A DNA stretch of 64,000 nucleotides from JACCXG01 sp963785755 (GCA_963785755.1 CAWAXG010000071.1:372001-436000); one strand, 5' to 3'; shown: positions 8,026-17,359, counted from the stretch's first letter. Notes: generated from the letters alone by a model not told the origin. Numbers and translations are program-made.

Positions 8026-9122
8026 CGGACCCCGTGCACATGGCGCGGGCGCTCGCGCTCGCCGAGCGCGGACGCGGCCGGACCAGTCCCAATCCGATGG
8101 TCGGCGCAGTGGTGGTCGATGACGAAGGCGTCGTGGTCGGCCGCGGCTCCCACGAATTCGCGGGTGGCCCGCACGCCGAGATTCACGCCCTGGCGGATGC
8201 GGGCGTCCGCGCACGCGGCGCGACGCTGTACTGCACGCTCGAACCCTGTTGCCACACTGGACGTACCGGGCCCTGTGCGCCGCGCGTCGTCGATGCGGGA
8301 ATCCGGCGCGCCGTCATCGCGGTGCAGGATCCGAATCCGCTCGTGTCCGGAGGAGGCGTGACGTACCTGCGCCATCACGGCATCGAGGTCACGGTCGGCA
8401 TGCTCGGCGAGGCCGCCGAGCGATTGAACGCTCCGTTCTTCACGGTCATGCGTCGCCGCCGGCCCTTCGTCACCATGAAGGTCGCGCTGAGCCGCGACGG
8501 GCGCGTCTCCGCCGGAGCCGGGTCACGGACGCAGCTCACAGGCACTGCGGCGAACCGCCTGATTCATCGCGAGCGCGCGGAAGTGGATGCAATCGGAGTC
8601 GGTTCCGGAACGGTCCTGGCGGATGACCCGTTGCTCACGGCGCGTGGAGCGTATCGGACGCGCCCGCTGGCCCGGGTCATCTTCGACCGGTCCCTCAGGA
8701 CGTCCCCGGCGGCGCGTATCCTGACCACGAGTGATGCCGGGCCGATAATACTCATGGCAACGGAGCCTCGCGACGCGGCGACGCGTCAAAGATCGGAGGC
8801 CTTGCAGACGGCCGGCGCCCGGGTTGAGATCGTTGGCGGAGCCGGCGCCGACAGCCCGTTCATCGTCAACGCGCTGTCTGCACTGTCAGGGCTCGGCCTG
8901 ACGTCGCTGGTGCTCGAGGGAGGGCCAACCTTGCACGCGGCTGCACTGGATGCCGCGGTCGTCGATCGCGTGCAGATCTTTCGAACACCCTGGGTGCTCG
9001 GGCCGGATGGGGTGCCTTGGGTGAGCGATGAAGTCTTTTCGCTGGAGGACCTGGACGAGGTGACGACGACGGTTCTGGGAGACGATGTGCTGATCGAGGG
9101 TTATGTTCACAGGACTGATTGA
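8019..9122 (+). CDS. ribD: Bifunctional riboflavin deaminase/reductase
   Basis: 367 residues, the usual RibD length. The N-terminal deaminase shows the zinc site GGPHAEIHAL and TLEPCCHTGRTGPC. The C-terminal reductase contains FVTMKVALSRDGRV and SLVLEGGPTLHAAAL. Together they perform the two steps after GTP cyclohydrolase II in riboflavin synthesis. The GTG at 8019 overlaps the end of ftsY; GTG 8034 and ATG 8040 are alternatives that would avoid the overlap. The 3' end overlaps ribE by 20 bp. Confidence 0.94.
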   Translation: MVADPVHMARALALAERGRGRTSPNPMVGAVVVDDEGVVVGRGSHEFAGGPHAEIHALADAGVRARGATLYCTLEPCCHTGRTGPCAPRVVDAGIRRAVIAVQDPNPLVSGGGVTYLRHHGIEVTVGMLGEAAERLNAPFFTVMRRRRPFVTMKVALSRDGRVSAGAGSRTQLTGTAANRLIHRERAEVDAIGVGSGTVLADDPLLTARGAYRTRPLARVIFDRSLRTSPAARILTTSDAGPIILMATEPRDAATRQRSEALQTAGARVEIVGGAGADSPFIVNALSALSGLGLTSLVLEGGPTLHAAALDAAVVDRVQIFRTPWVLGPDGVPWVSDEVFSLEDLDEVTTTVLGDDVLIEGYVHRTD

Positions 9123-9717
9123 GGCGGTCGGAGACATTACCGAGGTGAAGACTACTCCGGGCGGCTTGCGGATTCGACTGCACACGCCGCTCGCGCGCGA
9201 GCTCTCGAACGGCGACAGCGTCGCCGTCGACGGGGTCTGCCTGACCGTGGTCTCGGTCGATCCCCAGGGCATTCACGCCGACGTGTCGCCGGAAACCGCG
9301 CGAATCACGACGCTCGGCGCCCTCAAGCGGGGAACGGTCGTGAATCTCGAGCGGCCGCTGCGGGCGGACGCGAGGCTCGGCGGACATTTCGTCCAGGGGC
9401 ACGTGGATGCCACCGGAACGGTCGAGGAGCTCAGGCAGGACGGCGATTCGTACTGGCTCACCGTGAGGTTTCCGGTGGGCCTGGCGGCCTACATCGTGCG
9501 CAAGGGATCGATTGCCGTCAACGGCGTGAGCCTGACGGTCGCCGGCGTGGACGAGCGGCATTTCGACGTGCAGCTCATCCCGTATACGTGGACGCACACG
9601 AATCTCCACACCCTGAGGGTCGGTGAGCCGGTCAATCTCGAGTGTGACATCCTGGGTAAGTACGTGGCGCGCGTCATCGAAGTCGCCGGTGCCGATCCAA
9701 GAGCGCGCGCGGAGTGA
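9103..9717 (+). CDS. ribE: Riboflavin synthase, alpha subunit
   Basis: 204 residues with the two-lobed repeat typical of riboflavin synthase. MFTGLIEAVG starts lobe one, GDSVAVDGVCLTVV and GGHFVQGHVDATG follow; the second lobe has GSIAVNGVSLTVAG and YTWTHTNL. It dismutates two 6,7-dimethyl-8-ribityllumazine molecules to riboflavin. The ATG lies inside the end of ribD, and ribBA follows after 4 bp. The lumazine synthase gene ribH that would complete the pathway is not in the window. Confidence 0.94.
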   Translation: MFTGLIEAVGDITEVKTTPGGLRIRLHTPLARELSNGDSVAVDGVCLTVVSVDPQGIHADVSPETARITTLGALKRGTVVNLERPLRADARLGGHFVQGHVDATGTVEELRQDGDSYWLTVRFPVGLAAYIVRKGSIAVNGVSLTVAGVDERHFDVQLIPYTWTHTNLHTLRVGEPVNLECDILGKYVARVIEVAGADPRARAE

Positions 9718-9721
9718 GCAC

Positions 9722-10999
9722 ATGACACAACGAAGAAGCCGCCGGAAGTCGGTCTTCGCTCCGATCGATGAAGCAATCGCGGCAATCCGCAACGGCCAGA
9801 CGATCATCGTGGTCGATGACGAGGATCGCGAGAACGAAGGGGACCTGACGATCGCCGCCGAAAAGATCACGCCTGACGCGATCAATTTCATGGCGACCCA
9901 CGGACGCGGCTTGATCTGCATGCCGATGAGCGAAGATCGGCTCGTCGAGCTCGACATTCCGCAGATGGTGTCGCAGAACACTGCGCAGTTCGATACGGCG
10001 TTCACCGTGTCGATCGAGGCGAAAGGGGTGACCAGCACCGGCATCTCCGCGCCCGATCGCGCCGCGACCGTGCTTGCGGCCATCGATTCCAGAACGCGTC
10101 CGTCCGATCTCGCACGTCCGGGGCACATGTTCCCGCTGAAGGCCCGCAACGGTGGCGTGCTCGTGCGCGCCGGTCAGACCGAGGCCGCCGTCGATCTCGC
10201 GCGCATCGCCGGGTTGTATCCGGCGGGGGTCATCTGCGAAATCATGTCGAAAGACGGGACGATGGCGCGGGTCCCGGAGCTGACCCGATTCGCCCAGCGG
10301 CACAAGCTGCTGATGATCACCATCGCCGATCTGATCAAGTACCGCATGCGGACGGAGACGTTCGTGCGCCGCGTCGCGACGGCGGCGCTCCCGACCGACC
10401 ATGGCGACTTCCGGGTCATCGCCTACGAGAGCCTGATCGATCGTGAAACCCACGTGGCGCTGATCAAGGGAGAGATCGACGAAGGGGACGACGTCCTCGT
10501 CCGCGTGCATTCGCGCTGCCTCACCGGCGATGTGTTCCACTCGGCACGCTGCGACTGCGGACCTCAGCTCGATTCGGCGATGCGCCGTATCGCCGAGGAG
10601 GGCAGAGGTGTGCTCCTCTACCTGAACCAGGAAGGACGCGGGATCGGCCTGGCAAACAAGATCAGGGCCTACGAGCTCCAGGATCAGGGGCTCGACACCG
10701 TCGAGGCGAATGAGCGTCTGGGCTTCAAACCCGACCAGCGGGACTACGGGATCGGCGTCCAGATCCTGAAGGACCTCGGGGTCCGTTCCATGCGGCTCCT
10801 CTCGAACAACCCCCGGAAGCTGGTCGGCATCGAGGGCTATCAGCTCTCGGTCGTCGAGTGGATTCCGCTAGAAATTCCCCCGTCTACGCACACGCGGGGC
10901 TATCTGAAGACGAAGAAAGAGAAGCTCGGCCACAAGTTGACCCTCGCCGACGCGCCGGAACCATCTGGGGGCCCCGGGAAGGGTCACTCCAGAAGTTGA
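9722..10999 (+). CDS. ribBA: Bifunctional DHBP synthase / GTP cyclohydrolase II
   Basis: 425 residues. The N-terminal half is 3,4-dihydroxy-2-butanone-4-phosphate synthase (VVDDEDRENEGDLTIA, MATHGRGLICMPM, PGHMFPLKA). The C-terminal half is GTP cyclohydrolase II with the zinc cysteines in HSRCLTGDVFHSARCDCG and the LYLNQEGRGIGL motif. It makes both precursors feeding RibD and RibE. The start is the ATG at 9722, five bases after the ribE stop; a longer in-frame extension into ribE has no homology. The ffh promoter overlaps the stop codon. Confidence 0.94.
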   Translation: MTQRRSRRKSVFAPIDEAIAAIRNGQTIIVVDDEDRENEGDLTIAAEKITPDAINFMATHGRGLICMPMSEDRLVELDIPQMVSQNTAQFDTAFTVSIEAKGVTSTGISAPDRAATVLAAIDSRTRPSDLARPGHMFPLKARNGGVLVRAGQTEAAVDLARIAGLYPAGVICEIMSKDGTMARVPELTRFAQRHKLLMITIADLIKYRMRTETFVRRVATAALPTDHGDFRVIAYESLIDRETHVALIKGEIDEGDDVLVRVHSRCLTGDVFHSARCDCGPQLDSAMRRIAEEGRGVLLYLNQEGRGIGLANKIRAYELQDQGLDTVEANERLGFKPDQRDYGIGVQILKDLGVRSMRLLSNNPRKLVGIEGYQLSVVEWIPLEIPPSTHTRGYLKTKKEKLGHKLTLADAPEPSGGPGKGHSRS

Positions 11000-11024
11000 C
11001 GCGGCGGCACCCCTCAGTTACCAT
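10996..11024 (+). promoter_or_regulatory. Sigma70-type promoter for ffh
   Basis: TTGACG (10996-11001) and TACCAT (11019-11024) are separated by 17 bp. The -35 overlaps the ribBA stop codon. The predicted start near 11031 leaves a leader of about 40 nt containing a small palindrome (AAGCCCTTAGGGCTT) before the ffh ATG. This separates the SRP/ribosomal unit from the riboflavin genes. Confidence 0.55.
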
Positions 11025-11070
11025 AAAGGTTTGTTTTCTAAGCCCTTAGGGCTTTAGGGCACCTCCGCGC

Positions 11071-12426
11071 ATGTTCGACTCACTCAGCGATCGCTTACAG
11101 GGCGTGTTCCGGTCGCTTCGGGGCGAAGTTCGCCTGACCGAGCAGACCGTCGAGGCCGCGCTTCGCGAGATCCGCATGGCCCTGCTCGAGGCGGACGTGA
11201 ACTTCAAGGTCGTCAAGGCGTTCGTCGACCGGGTTCGCGATCGCGCCGTCGATCAGGAGGTTCTCAAGAGCCTGACGCCCGCCCAGCAGGTCGTGCGCAT
11301 CGTCCGCGACGAGATGCTGGCGCTGTTTGGCGACACGCAGGGAGGCCTGCCGGCGGTTCAGGCCCGTCCCCGTGTGATTCTGCTGCTGGGGCTTCAGGGC
11401 TCCGGCAAGACGACTACCTCGGGCAAGCTAGGGCAGTGGCTGGCGAAGCAGGGGCGCCACCCGATCCTCGTCTCGACCGACGTCCGGAGACCGGCAGCCA
11501 TCCAGCAGCTTTCCGTCGTCGCCAAGCAGGCGGGCGTTCGCGTGCACGATCCCGCAGGCGAGATGGATCCCGTGAAGCGCGCGAGTGGCGCGTTGACGGA
11601 GGCCCGCAACGCCGGCTTCGACGTGGTGATCGTGGACACCGCCGGGCGGCTGCACATCGACGACGAGTTGATGGACGAGTTGCAGGGGATCAAGTCGGCG
11701 GTGCAACCCTCGGACATGCTCTTCGTCGCCGACGCGATGACCGGCCAGGACGCCATCAAGAGCGCCGGCGAATTCAACCGTCGCGTGGGGATTACCGGGG
11801 TCGTCCTGTCGAAGATGGACGGTGACGCCCGCGGCGGCGCCGCTCTCTCCGTGGTTGGCGTGGTCGGTGTGCCGATCGCGTTCGTCGGCAGCGGCGAGCG
11901 CCTGCAGGATCTCGAGCCGTTCCATCCGGACCGCGTCGTGTCCCGCGTCCTCGGCATGGGCGACGTCCTGTCGCTGATCGAGAAGGCGGAAGAAGCGGTT
12001 TCGGCCGAGGACGCCGAGAAGCTCGAGCGCAAGATCCGGATGAACGAGTTCACGCTCGAAGACTTCCGGGATCAGCTGCGCACGATCAAGAAGATGGGGC
12101 CGCTCGAGCAGATCCTCGGCATGCTGCCCGGAATGGGCAATCTCAAGCAGCTCGCCGCCAATCGTGAAAAGGTGGATGATAAGCAGCTCGCGCGGGTCGA
12201 GGCGATCATCAACTCGATGACGGCCAAGGAGCGCCGGAATCACCAGCTGCTGAATGGCAGCCGGCGCAAGCGGATCGCGAAGGGCAGCGGGACGACGGTC
12301 GAAGAGGTCAATCGTCTGCTGAAGCAGTTCATTCAGATGCAGAAGATGCTCAAGCAGCTCGGTGGGCTGGCTGGTCTCGGTGGCAAGAAGAAGATGCGCG
12401 GGCTCGGGATGATGAAGGGGAGATGA
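11071..12426 (+). CDS. ffh: Signal recognition particle protein Ffh
   Basis: 451 residues. The N domain begins MFDSLSDRLQGVFRSL. The G domain has LLGLQGSGKTTTSGKL, DVRRPAAIQQL, IVDTAGRLHIDDEL and SKMDGDARGG. The Met-rich M domain follows (MGPLEQILGMLPGMG, then RRKRIAKGSGTTVEEVNRLLKQF), ending in a Gly/Met/Lys tail. It binds 4.5S RNA and signal sequences and pairs with FtsY. No 4.5S RNA gene was found in the window. The ffh-rpsP order is widely conserved. Confidence 0.96.
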   Translation: MFDSLSDRLQGVFRSLRGEVRLTEQTVEAALREIRMALLEADVNFKVVKAFVDRVRDRAVDQEVLKSLTPAQQVVRIVRDEMLALFGDTQGGLPAVQARPRVILLLGLQGSGKTTTSGKLGQWLAKQGRHPILVSTDVRRPAAIQQLSVVAKQAGVRVHDPAGEMDPVKRASGALTEARNAGFDVVIVDTAGRLHIDDELMDELQGIKSAVQPSDMLFVADAMTGQDAIKSAGEFNRRVGITGVVLSKMDGDARGGAALSVVGVVGVPIAFVGSGERLQDLEPFHPDRVVSRVLGMGDVLSLIEKAEEAVSAEDAEKLERKIRMNEFTLEDFRDQLRTIKKMGPLEQILGMLPGMGNLKQLAANREKVDDKQLARVEAIINSMTAKERRNHQLLNGSRRKRIAKGSGTTVEEVNRLLKQFIQMQKMLKQLGGLAGLGGKKKMRGLGMMKGR

Positions 12427-12428
12427 AG

Positions 12429-12493
12429 TCAGTACCAGTCGCCAGTAGCCAGTCAGAAAACACTGGAAACTGGGAACTGGAAACTGGGAACTG
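12429..12493. repeat. Heptanucleotide array with inverted arms (ACTGGRA units)
   Basis: The 80-bp gap between ffh and rpsP is filled by two blocks of 7-bp units. The right block (12462-12493) holds four and a half copies of ACTGGRA. The left block (about 12430-12454) holds three or four copies of the opposite orientation (CCAGTNG). The blocks can pair into a long hairpin in the transcript. It does not look like a terminator, as no T-run follows, and rpsP starts 14 bp later. Confidence 0.7.
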
Positions 12494-12506
12494 ACTTGGA
12501 GCAGAA

Positions 12507-12788
12507 ATGTTAGCAATTCGTTTGAGACGGACAGGTTCGAAGAAGCGGCCGTTCTTCCGCGTGGTGGTGACCGATTCGCGCACGGCGCGCGACAGCAGCT
12601 TCGTGGAGGTGCTCGGGTTCTACAATCCGCGCACGAACCCGGAGACGCTGACGGTGAAGCGCGATCGGCTGGAACACTGGCTGAAGGCCGGGGCTCAGCC
12701 CTCGGACACGATCCGCACGCTGGTCGCGCGCATGCCGCCCGCACCGCCGGCGCAGGAGGCCGCGGCGGTCGAACAGCCCGCGTCGTGA
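12507..12788 (+). CDS. rpsP: 30S ribosomal protein S16
   Basis: 93 residues. The S16 signature MLAIRLRRTGSKKRPFFRVV is complete, followed by FVEVLGFYNP and a Pro/Ala-rich tail. S16 binds 16S rRNA and is needed for 30S assembly. It lies between ffh and khpA, in the usual rpsP-khpA-rimM-trmD-rplS order, and overlaps khpA by 4 bp. Confidence 0.96.
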   Translation: MLAIRLRRTGSKKRPFFRVVVTDSRTARDSSFVEVLGFYNPRTNPETLTVKRDRLEHWLKAGAQPSDTIRTLVARMPPAPPAQEAAAVEQPAS

Positions 12789-13030
12789 GCCGCGCACGCG
12801 ACGTGGTCGAGGTCGTGGCGAAGGCACTGGCCGATCATGCGGATGGCGTTCGCGTAACCGAGAACACTCATCGCGGGCAGAACCTGATCGAGCTGTTCAT
12901 GGCGCCCGGCGACCTCGGTCGCGTCATCGGACGTCAGGGCCGCACCGCAGCGGCGATGCGGACGCTGGTTGCGGCGACCGCCGAGCTCGAGGGCATCAAG
13001 GCGACGCTCGAGTTCCGCGATCGCGATTGA
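12785..13030 (+). CDS. khpA: KH-domain RNA-binding protein KhpA
   Basis: 81 residues, a single KH domain with the GxxG loop visible in GRVIGRQGRTAAAMR. It is the usual small RNA-binding protein between rpsP and rimM (older name YlqC). The GTG start overlaps the rpsP stop (GTGA), and its own TGA overlaps the putative rimM TTG start. KhpA family members bind many RNAs and, in Gram-positives, pair with KhpB; no khpB is seen here. Confidence 0.92.
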   Translation: MSRARDVVEVVAKALADHADGVRVTENTHRGQNLIELFMAPGDLGRVIGRQGRTAAAMRTLVAATAELEGIKATLEFRDRD

Positions 13031-13611
13031 GTCAATCGCCGGGTCTCGATCAGCCGGTGCGGCGGTCCGTTGATATGGATCTCGTCCTAGTCGGCCGTGT
13101 CGCGAGGGCACATGGCAGCAAAGGCCAGGTGATCGTCAACCTCGACACCGATTTCGTCGAGGAGCGCTTCAAGGCCGGGGAAGTGCTGCTCGTCGGCGAC
13201 GAGGCCGTGCCTCGAGCGATTCGCAGCGTCCGGCTGCATCAGGGTCGGCCGGTGATCGCGCTCGAAGGCATCGAGACGATGACCGATGCCGAAGCGCTCG
13301 CCGGCGCGGAGTTGAAAGTGCCCGCCGGCCGCGCGGACGCGCTGCCCGAGGGCACGTTTTATCACTACGATCTCGTCGGGTGTGAGGTCCGCGATATGTC
13401 GAATCGCCCGATCGGATCGGTATCGGCCGTCGAAGGGACGATGGAGATGAGCCGGCTCGTGGTGGCAGGGGCCCGCGGGGAAGTGCTCATTCCGCTGGTG
13501 GCTGAGATCTGCCGCACCATCGATATCGCGGCGCGGCGGATCGTGATCGATCCGCCGGATGGCCTGATCGGCTTGAACGAACGGGGCTCGGACGGCGATC
13601 GACGCGGATAA
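13027..13611 (+). CDS. rimM: Ribosome maturation factor RimM
   Basis: 194 residues from the TTG at 13027, which overlaps the khpA stop; an ATG at 13075 begins exactly at the family homology (MDLVLVGRVARAHGSKG) and would give 178 residues, so either start is possible. The N-terminal RimM beta-barrel is followed by a PRC barrel (FYHYDLVGCEVRDM and EVLIPLVAEICRTID). RimM binds S19 and helps mature the 30S head. trmD follows after 6 bp. Confidence 0.92.
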   Translation: MSQSPGLDQPVRRSVDMDLVLVGRVARAHGSKGQVIVNLDTDFVEERFKAGEVLLVGDEAVPRAIRSVRLHQGRPVIALEGIETMTDAEALAGAELKVPAGRADALPEGTFYHYDLVGCEVRDMSNRPIGSVSAVEGTMEMSRLVVAGARGEVLIPLVAEICRTIDIAARRIVIDPPDGLIGLNERGSDGDRRG

Positions 13612-13617
13612 CCGCGG

Positions 13618-14373
13618 ATGGTGAAAGTCGATATCGTCACCATCTTCCCGAGGATGGTGCAGCAGCCGCTCGAGGAGGGCATCGTCGGACGGGCCATCGG
13701 GCGCGGGCTTCTCGATGTCCGGGTGCACGATCTTCGGGAGCACACGTCGGATCGGCATCGGGTCGTCGATGATGTGCCGTTTGGCGGCGGTCCGGGCATG
13801 GTGCTCAAGCCGGAGCCGCTGTTCCGGGCGGTGGACGCCATCCGGGCGGAGCGGGGTGAGCCTTCGGCGATCATCCTGACCTCGCCGGACGGCCGTCGGT
13901 TCACGCACCGTGATGCGGAGCGACTCAGCCGGCTGCCGCATCTCGTGATCCTGTGCGGCCGGTACGAAGGGGTCGACGAGCGCGTGCGGCTGCGCCTGGC
14001 GACCGACGAGATCTCGATCGGCGACTACGTGCTGTCGGGCGGTGAACTGCCCGCCCTGGTCATCGTCGATGCGGTTGCGCGGTTCGTCCCGGGGGTCGTC
14101 GGAGACGAAGAGTCGGTGGCGCGGGATACGTTCGCGCGCGGCCTGCTCGACCACGCGCAGTACACGCGACCCGCGGAATTCAGAGAGATGACGGTGCCGT
14201 CCGTCCTGCTCTCCGGGCACCACGGCGAGATTGATCGATGGCGGCGGCGCGAAGCGCTGCGGCGCACGCTGGAGCGGCGGCCGGACCTGTTGGCCGATCC
14301 GGCAGCGCTCGATCCGGCCGACCGCGTCATCTTGCAGGAATTGTTGGAAAGTCGTGAGAAGGGAGCACAGTAA
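13618..14373 (+). CDS. trmD: tRNA (guanine37-N1)-methyltransferase
   Basis: 251 residues. The trefoil-knot SAM methyltransferase motifs are all present: MVKVDIVTIFPRMV, VDDVPFGGGPGMVLKPEP, ILCGRYEGVDERV and SIGDYVLSGGELPALV. It makes m1G37 in tRNAs reading CNN and GGG codons, preventing frameshifts. The stop overlaps the first base of the rplS ATG. Confidence 0.96.
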   Translation: MVKVDIVTIFPRMVQQPLEEGIVGRAIGRGLLDVRVHDLREHTSDRHRVVDDVPFGGGPGMVLKPEPLFRAVDAIRAERGEPSAIILTSPDGRRFTHRDAERLSRLPHLVILCGRYEGVDERVRLRLATDEISIGDYVLSGGELPALVIVDAVARFVPGVVGDEESVARDTFARGLLDHAQYTRPAEFREMTVPSVLLSGHHGEIDRWRRREALRRTLERRPDLLADPAALDPADRVILQELLESREKGAQ

Positions 14374-14726
14374 TGACTGGCGTTGAAACCGTCGAGCAGG
14401 GGCAGATCGCAACCCGGCCGGCGATAAAGCCCGGTGACACCGTTCGCGTGCACGTGAAGGTGCGCGAAGGCGACAAGGAACGCATCCAGGTGTTCGAGGG
14501 CATGGTGATCGGCATGCATCGCGGCGGCGCGCGCGCGACCTTCACCGTTCGCAAAGTGTCGTTCGGTCAGGGCGTCGAGCGGATCTTCCCGTTGCATTCG
14601 CCGATCATCGACAAGATCGACGTCGTGCGCACCGCCCGTGTCCGCCGCGCCAAGCTGTACTTCCTGCGCAACCTCAAGGGCAAGGCGGCGCGCATGAAAG
14701 AACAGAAGAAACAGCAGACGGCCTGA
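14373..14726 (+). CDS. rplS: 50S ribosomal protein L19
   Basis: 117 residues. KPGDTVRVHVKVREGDKERIQ and VFEGMVIGMHRGG mark the L19 barrel, and RRAKLYFLRNLKGKAARMKE is the usual C-terminal rRNA-binding helix. L19 sits at the 30S-50S interface. Its start overlaps the trmD stop. rnhB follows after 20 bp. Confidence 0.96.
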   Translation: MTGVETVEQGQIATRPAIKPGDTVRVHVKVREGDKERIQVFEGMVIGMHRGGARATFTVRKVSFGQGVERIFPLHSPIIDKIDVVRTARVRRAKLYFLRNLKGKAARMKEQKKQQTA

Positions 14727-14746
14727 TACAGTTCGCGGGACTTCTG

Positions 14747-15373
14747 ATGGTGAAGGTCCGGGCATTCAGGACGCTGGAGAATTCCTTCCGCCGGATGGGC
14801 TTCAACCACGTCGCTGGCGTGGACGAAGTCGGCCGCGGGTGCCTGGCCGGGCCGGTCGTTGCCGCAGCAGTCGTGCTCAATCCGGACCGATACGTGCCGC
14901 GCGTGTGCGACTCGAAGACCGTGACCGCACTCGAACGGGAGTGCCTCTACGACCGCATCACCCGGACCGCGGTCGCCTGGGGCGTCGCGGCCGCCGACCC
15001 GGACGAGATCGACCTGATCAATATCCATCAGGCCTCGCTCCGGGCGATGCAGCGTGCGGTGCTGGCCTTGTGCCCGTCCCCCGACTGCGTGCTCGTCGAC
15101 GCCTTCCGCATTCCGGATCTGTTGATGCCTCAGCGGGCGGTCGTGCATGGCGATGCGCGCTGCACCGCCATCGCCGCCGCGTCGATTGTCGCCAAAGTCA
15201 CCCGCGATCGCATGATGCACGAGCTGCACACCCGCGATCCCCGTTACGGTTTCGATCGTCACAAGGGGTATGCGACGCGGGATCACCTGGATGCCGTCGC
15301 CCGGTTCGGGTATTCGCCGGTGCATCGGCGCTCGTTCCGGCCTCCTACGCTGTTTGATAGGATGGAATCATAG
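14747..15373 (+). CDS. rnhB: Ribonuclease HII
   Basis: 208 residues. The catalytic motif AGVDEVGRGCLAGPVV supplies the Asp-Glu pair; VLVDAFRIPDL gives the third Asp and HKGYATRDHLDAVARFGYSPVHRRSF is the C-terminal signature (shown here in part). It removes RNA primers and misinserted ribonucleotides from DNA. The rplS-rnhB order is typical. The first 17 residues before homology may be an over-extension, as GTG/ATG choices are limited. Confidence 0.94.
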   Translation: MVKVRAFRTLENSFRRMGFNHVAGVDEVGRGCLAGPVVAAAVVLNPDRYVPRVCDSKTVTALERECLYDRITRTAVAWGVAAADPDEIDLINIHQASLRAMQRAVLALCPSPDCVLVDAFRIPDLLMPQRAVVHGDARCTAIAAASIVAKVTRDRMMHELHTRDPRYGFDRHKGYATRDHLDAVARFGYSPVHRRSFRPPTLFDRMES

Positions 15374-15439
15374 CTGGCGGTCTGATGCCTCCGCCTCGTC
15401 CTCACCCCCGCGCGCTCCCCGGCTCGTGGAGACACCCTC

Positions 15440-17357
15440 GTGCCCTTCGATCGTGAAGATACGCTGAAGAAGGGGGAGAAGCTGCTTCGTCAGGGGCGGC
15501 TCGATGCCGCCATCGTCGAGTACGCACGCGTCGTCGAGGACCAGCCGGGCGACTGGGTGACCACCAATACGCTCGGCGATCTGTACGCGCGGGCGGGCCA
15601 GGCCGACAAGGCCGCGGAGCAGTACGCGCGCATCGCCGAACACTTCATGGGCGACGGCTTCTACCCGAAGGCCGCCGCGATCTACAAGAAGCTCCTCAAG
15701 CTCAATCCGCAGGACGAGGTCACGCAGCTGAACCTCGCCGAGATCTCCCAGAAGCAGGGGCTGCTCGCCGATGCCAAGGCGTATCTGAACGCCGTGGCCG
15801 CGCGCCGCCGCGGGCGGGGAGACCGCGCCGGCGCTGCGGCGATCGTGGTTCGTCTTGGTTCAGTGGACCCGGCTGATTTCGACGCCCGTACCGCGGCCGC
15901 GCGGACTCTCGCCGAGATGGGAGACGACGACCAGGCGGCGGCGAAATTCCGGGGCATCCACGATGACCTGCTCGAGAAGGGCAGGCAGGACGAAGCGCTC
16001 GCGGCCCTGCGTCAAGCGGTCGCGCTCAATCCCTACGATCGCGATAGCCGGGTCATCCTCGCCAAGGCGGCCGTCGCCGCCGGAGATCTGGAGGAGGCGC
16101 GGGCACATCTCGATCGTGAGATCGCCGGAGAACGACCCGACGCTGATGACCGCGCTCCTCGAGGTCGAGCTCAAGTCGGGCCGGTTGGACGAGGTGCGGG
16201 AACTGATCCCGGCGCTGCTTCGCCTCGGTCGGGACGAGCGGCAGAAAGTCGTCGACCTGGCCTGGTCAACGGCCGAAACGAACCCGGATGGGGCGTACGT
16301 CCTGGTCGAGGCTGTGGTGAACGCAGACGCGGCGGCGAAGGAGTTCGACGATGCCGCCGCAATGCTGCAGGAGTTCGTGGCCCGCATCCCCGGCTACATT
16401 CCGGCGCTGCTCAGACTGATCGAGATCTGTGTTGACGGCGGGCTCGAAGCGTCGATGCAGGACGCGCAGGCGCATCTTGCCGATGCCTACCTGAATGCCG
16501 GCCAGGCAACCGAGGCGCGCGTGATCTCCGAGGATCTCGTCGCCCGCGAGCCATGGGAGCGCGCCCACATCGACCGCTTCCGACGGGCGCTGGTGATGTT
16601 GAGGGTGTCGGAACCCGACACGGTGATCGCCGAACGGTTGAGCGGACAAGCGCCCTTCATGGCGACCGATCCGTTCGCCGACTACCTGCCGGCGTCGAGC
16701 GCACCGGCGGAGAGTCCGGCAGAGCCGGCGCCGCCGCAGGAGACGCCACTCGAGGCTGGCGCGGCCGCTAAAGGTTCCGGCGCCGGCGCTGAGAGCTCGG
16801 ACGCGGCCGCTGCACCCGAGACGGCTGCGCCCAAACGAAAGAAGAAAGCGGCGGAAGCAGTGGAGATCGATCTGAGCAGTGCGCTGGATCAGACCGCGGA
16901 GGATGACGTTCCGCCCGAGGAAAGGCTTGAAGAAGCGTTCAAGGATTTTCGATCCGAAGTCTCGCGCCAGACAGGCGTCGACAATTCGGCACAGCACATG
17001 ACGCTCGCCCGGACCTACCTCGAGATGGGCATGCCGGACGAAGCCATCGGATCGCTCAAGACCGCGTCACGCTCGCCGAGTCTCCGCTTCGAAGCGGCGT
17101 CGCTGCTCGGCCGGATTTATCGCGACAAGCGCGAGGACGCCCAGGCCGTCGAATGGCTGGAGCGCGCTGCCGAGGCGCCTGCGCCAACGGTCGACGAGGG
17201 CCGCGCACTTCTCTACGATCTCGGGTCGCTGGTGGAGCAGAGCGGTGACACCGCGCGCGCGCTGGCGATCTTTCTCGAGCTCCAGTCCGAGGCCGGTGAC
17301 TACCGCGACGTGGCGGAACGGGTCGAACGGCTCACGCGTGTCGAAGCCGGAGGCTGA
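15440..17357 (+). CDS. Large TPR-repeat protein, frameshifted near 16121-16131
   Basis: The frame starting at GTG 15440 encodes TPR repeats (LLRQGRLDAAIVEYARVV, LYARAGQADKAAEQYARIA, AAIYKKLLKLNPQDE, and so on) up to ARAHLDREIAG at about 16127. It then runs into non-protein-like sequence. A second frame, one base on, continues the same TPR pattern (PTLMTALLEVELKSGRL) to the stop at 17357. Removing one base gives 638 residues. A Pro/Ala-rich linker around 16690-16860 separates the N-terminal repeats from a C-terminal TPR block (MTLARTYLEMGMPDEAIGSL). No enzyme motif is seen; it is probably a scaffold. Similar TPR proteins are abundant in Acidobacteriota. Confidence 0.7.
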
Positions 17358-17359
17358 TC

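Noticed and set aside
5890..8214. 774-codon open frame on the reverse strand across plsY, gpsA and ftsY
   Set aside because: It is antisense to three well-identified genes, has Arg/Asp-rich composition typical of high-GC shadow frames, and matches no family motif.
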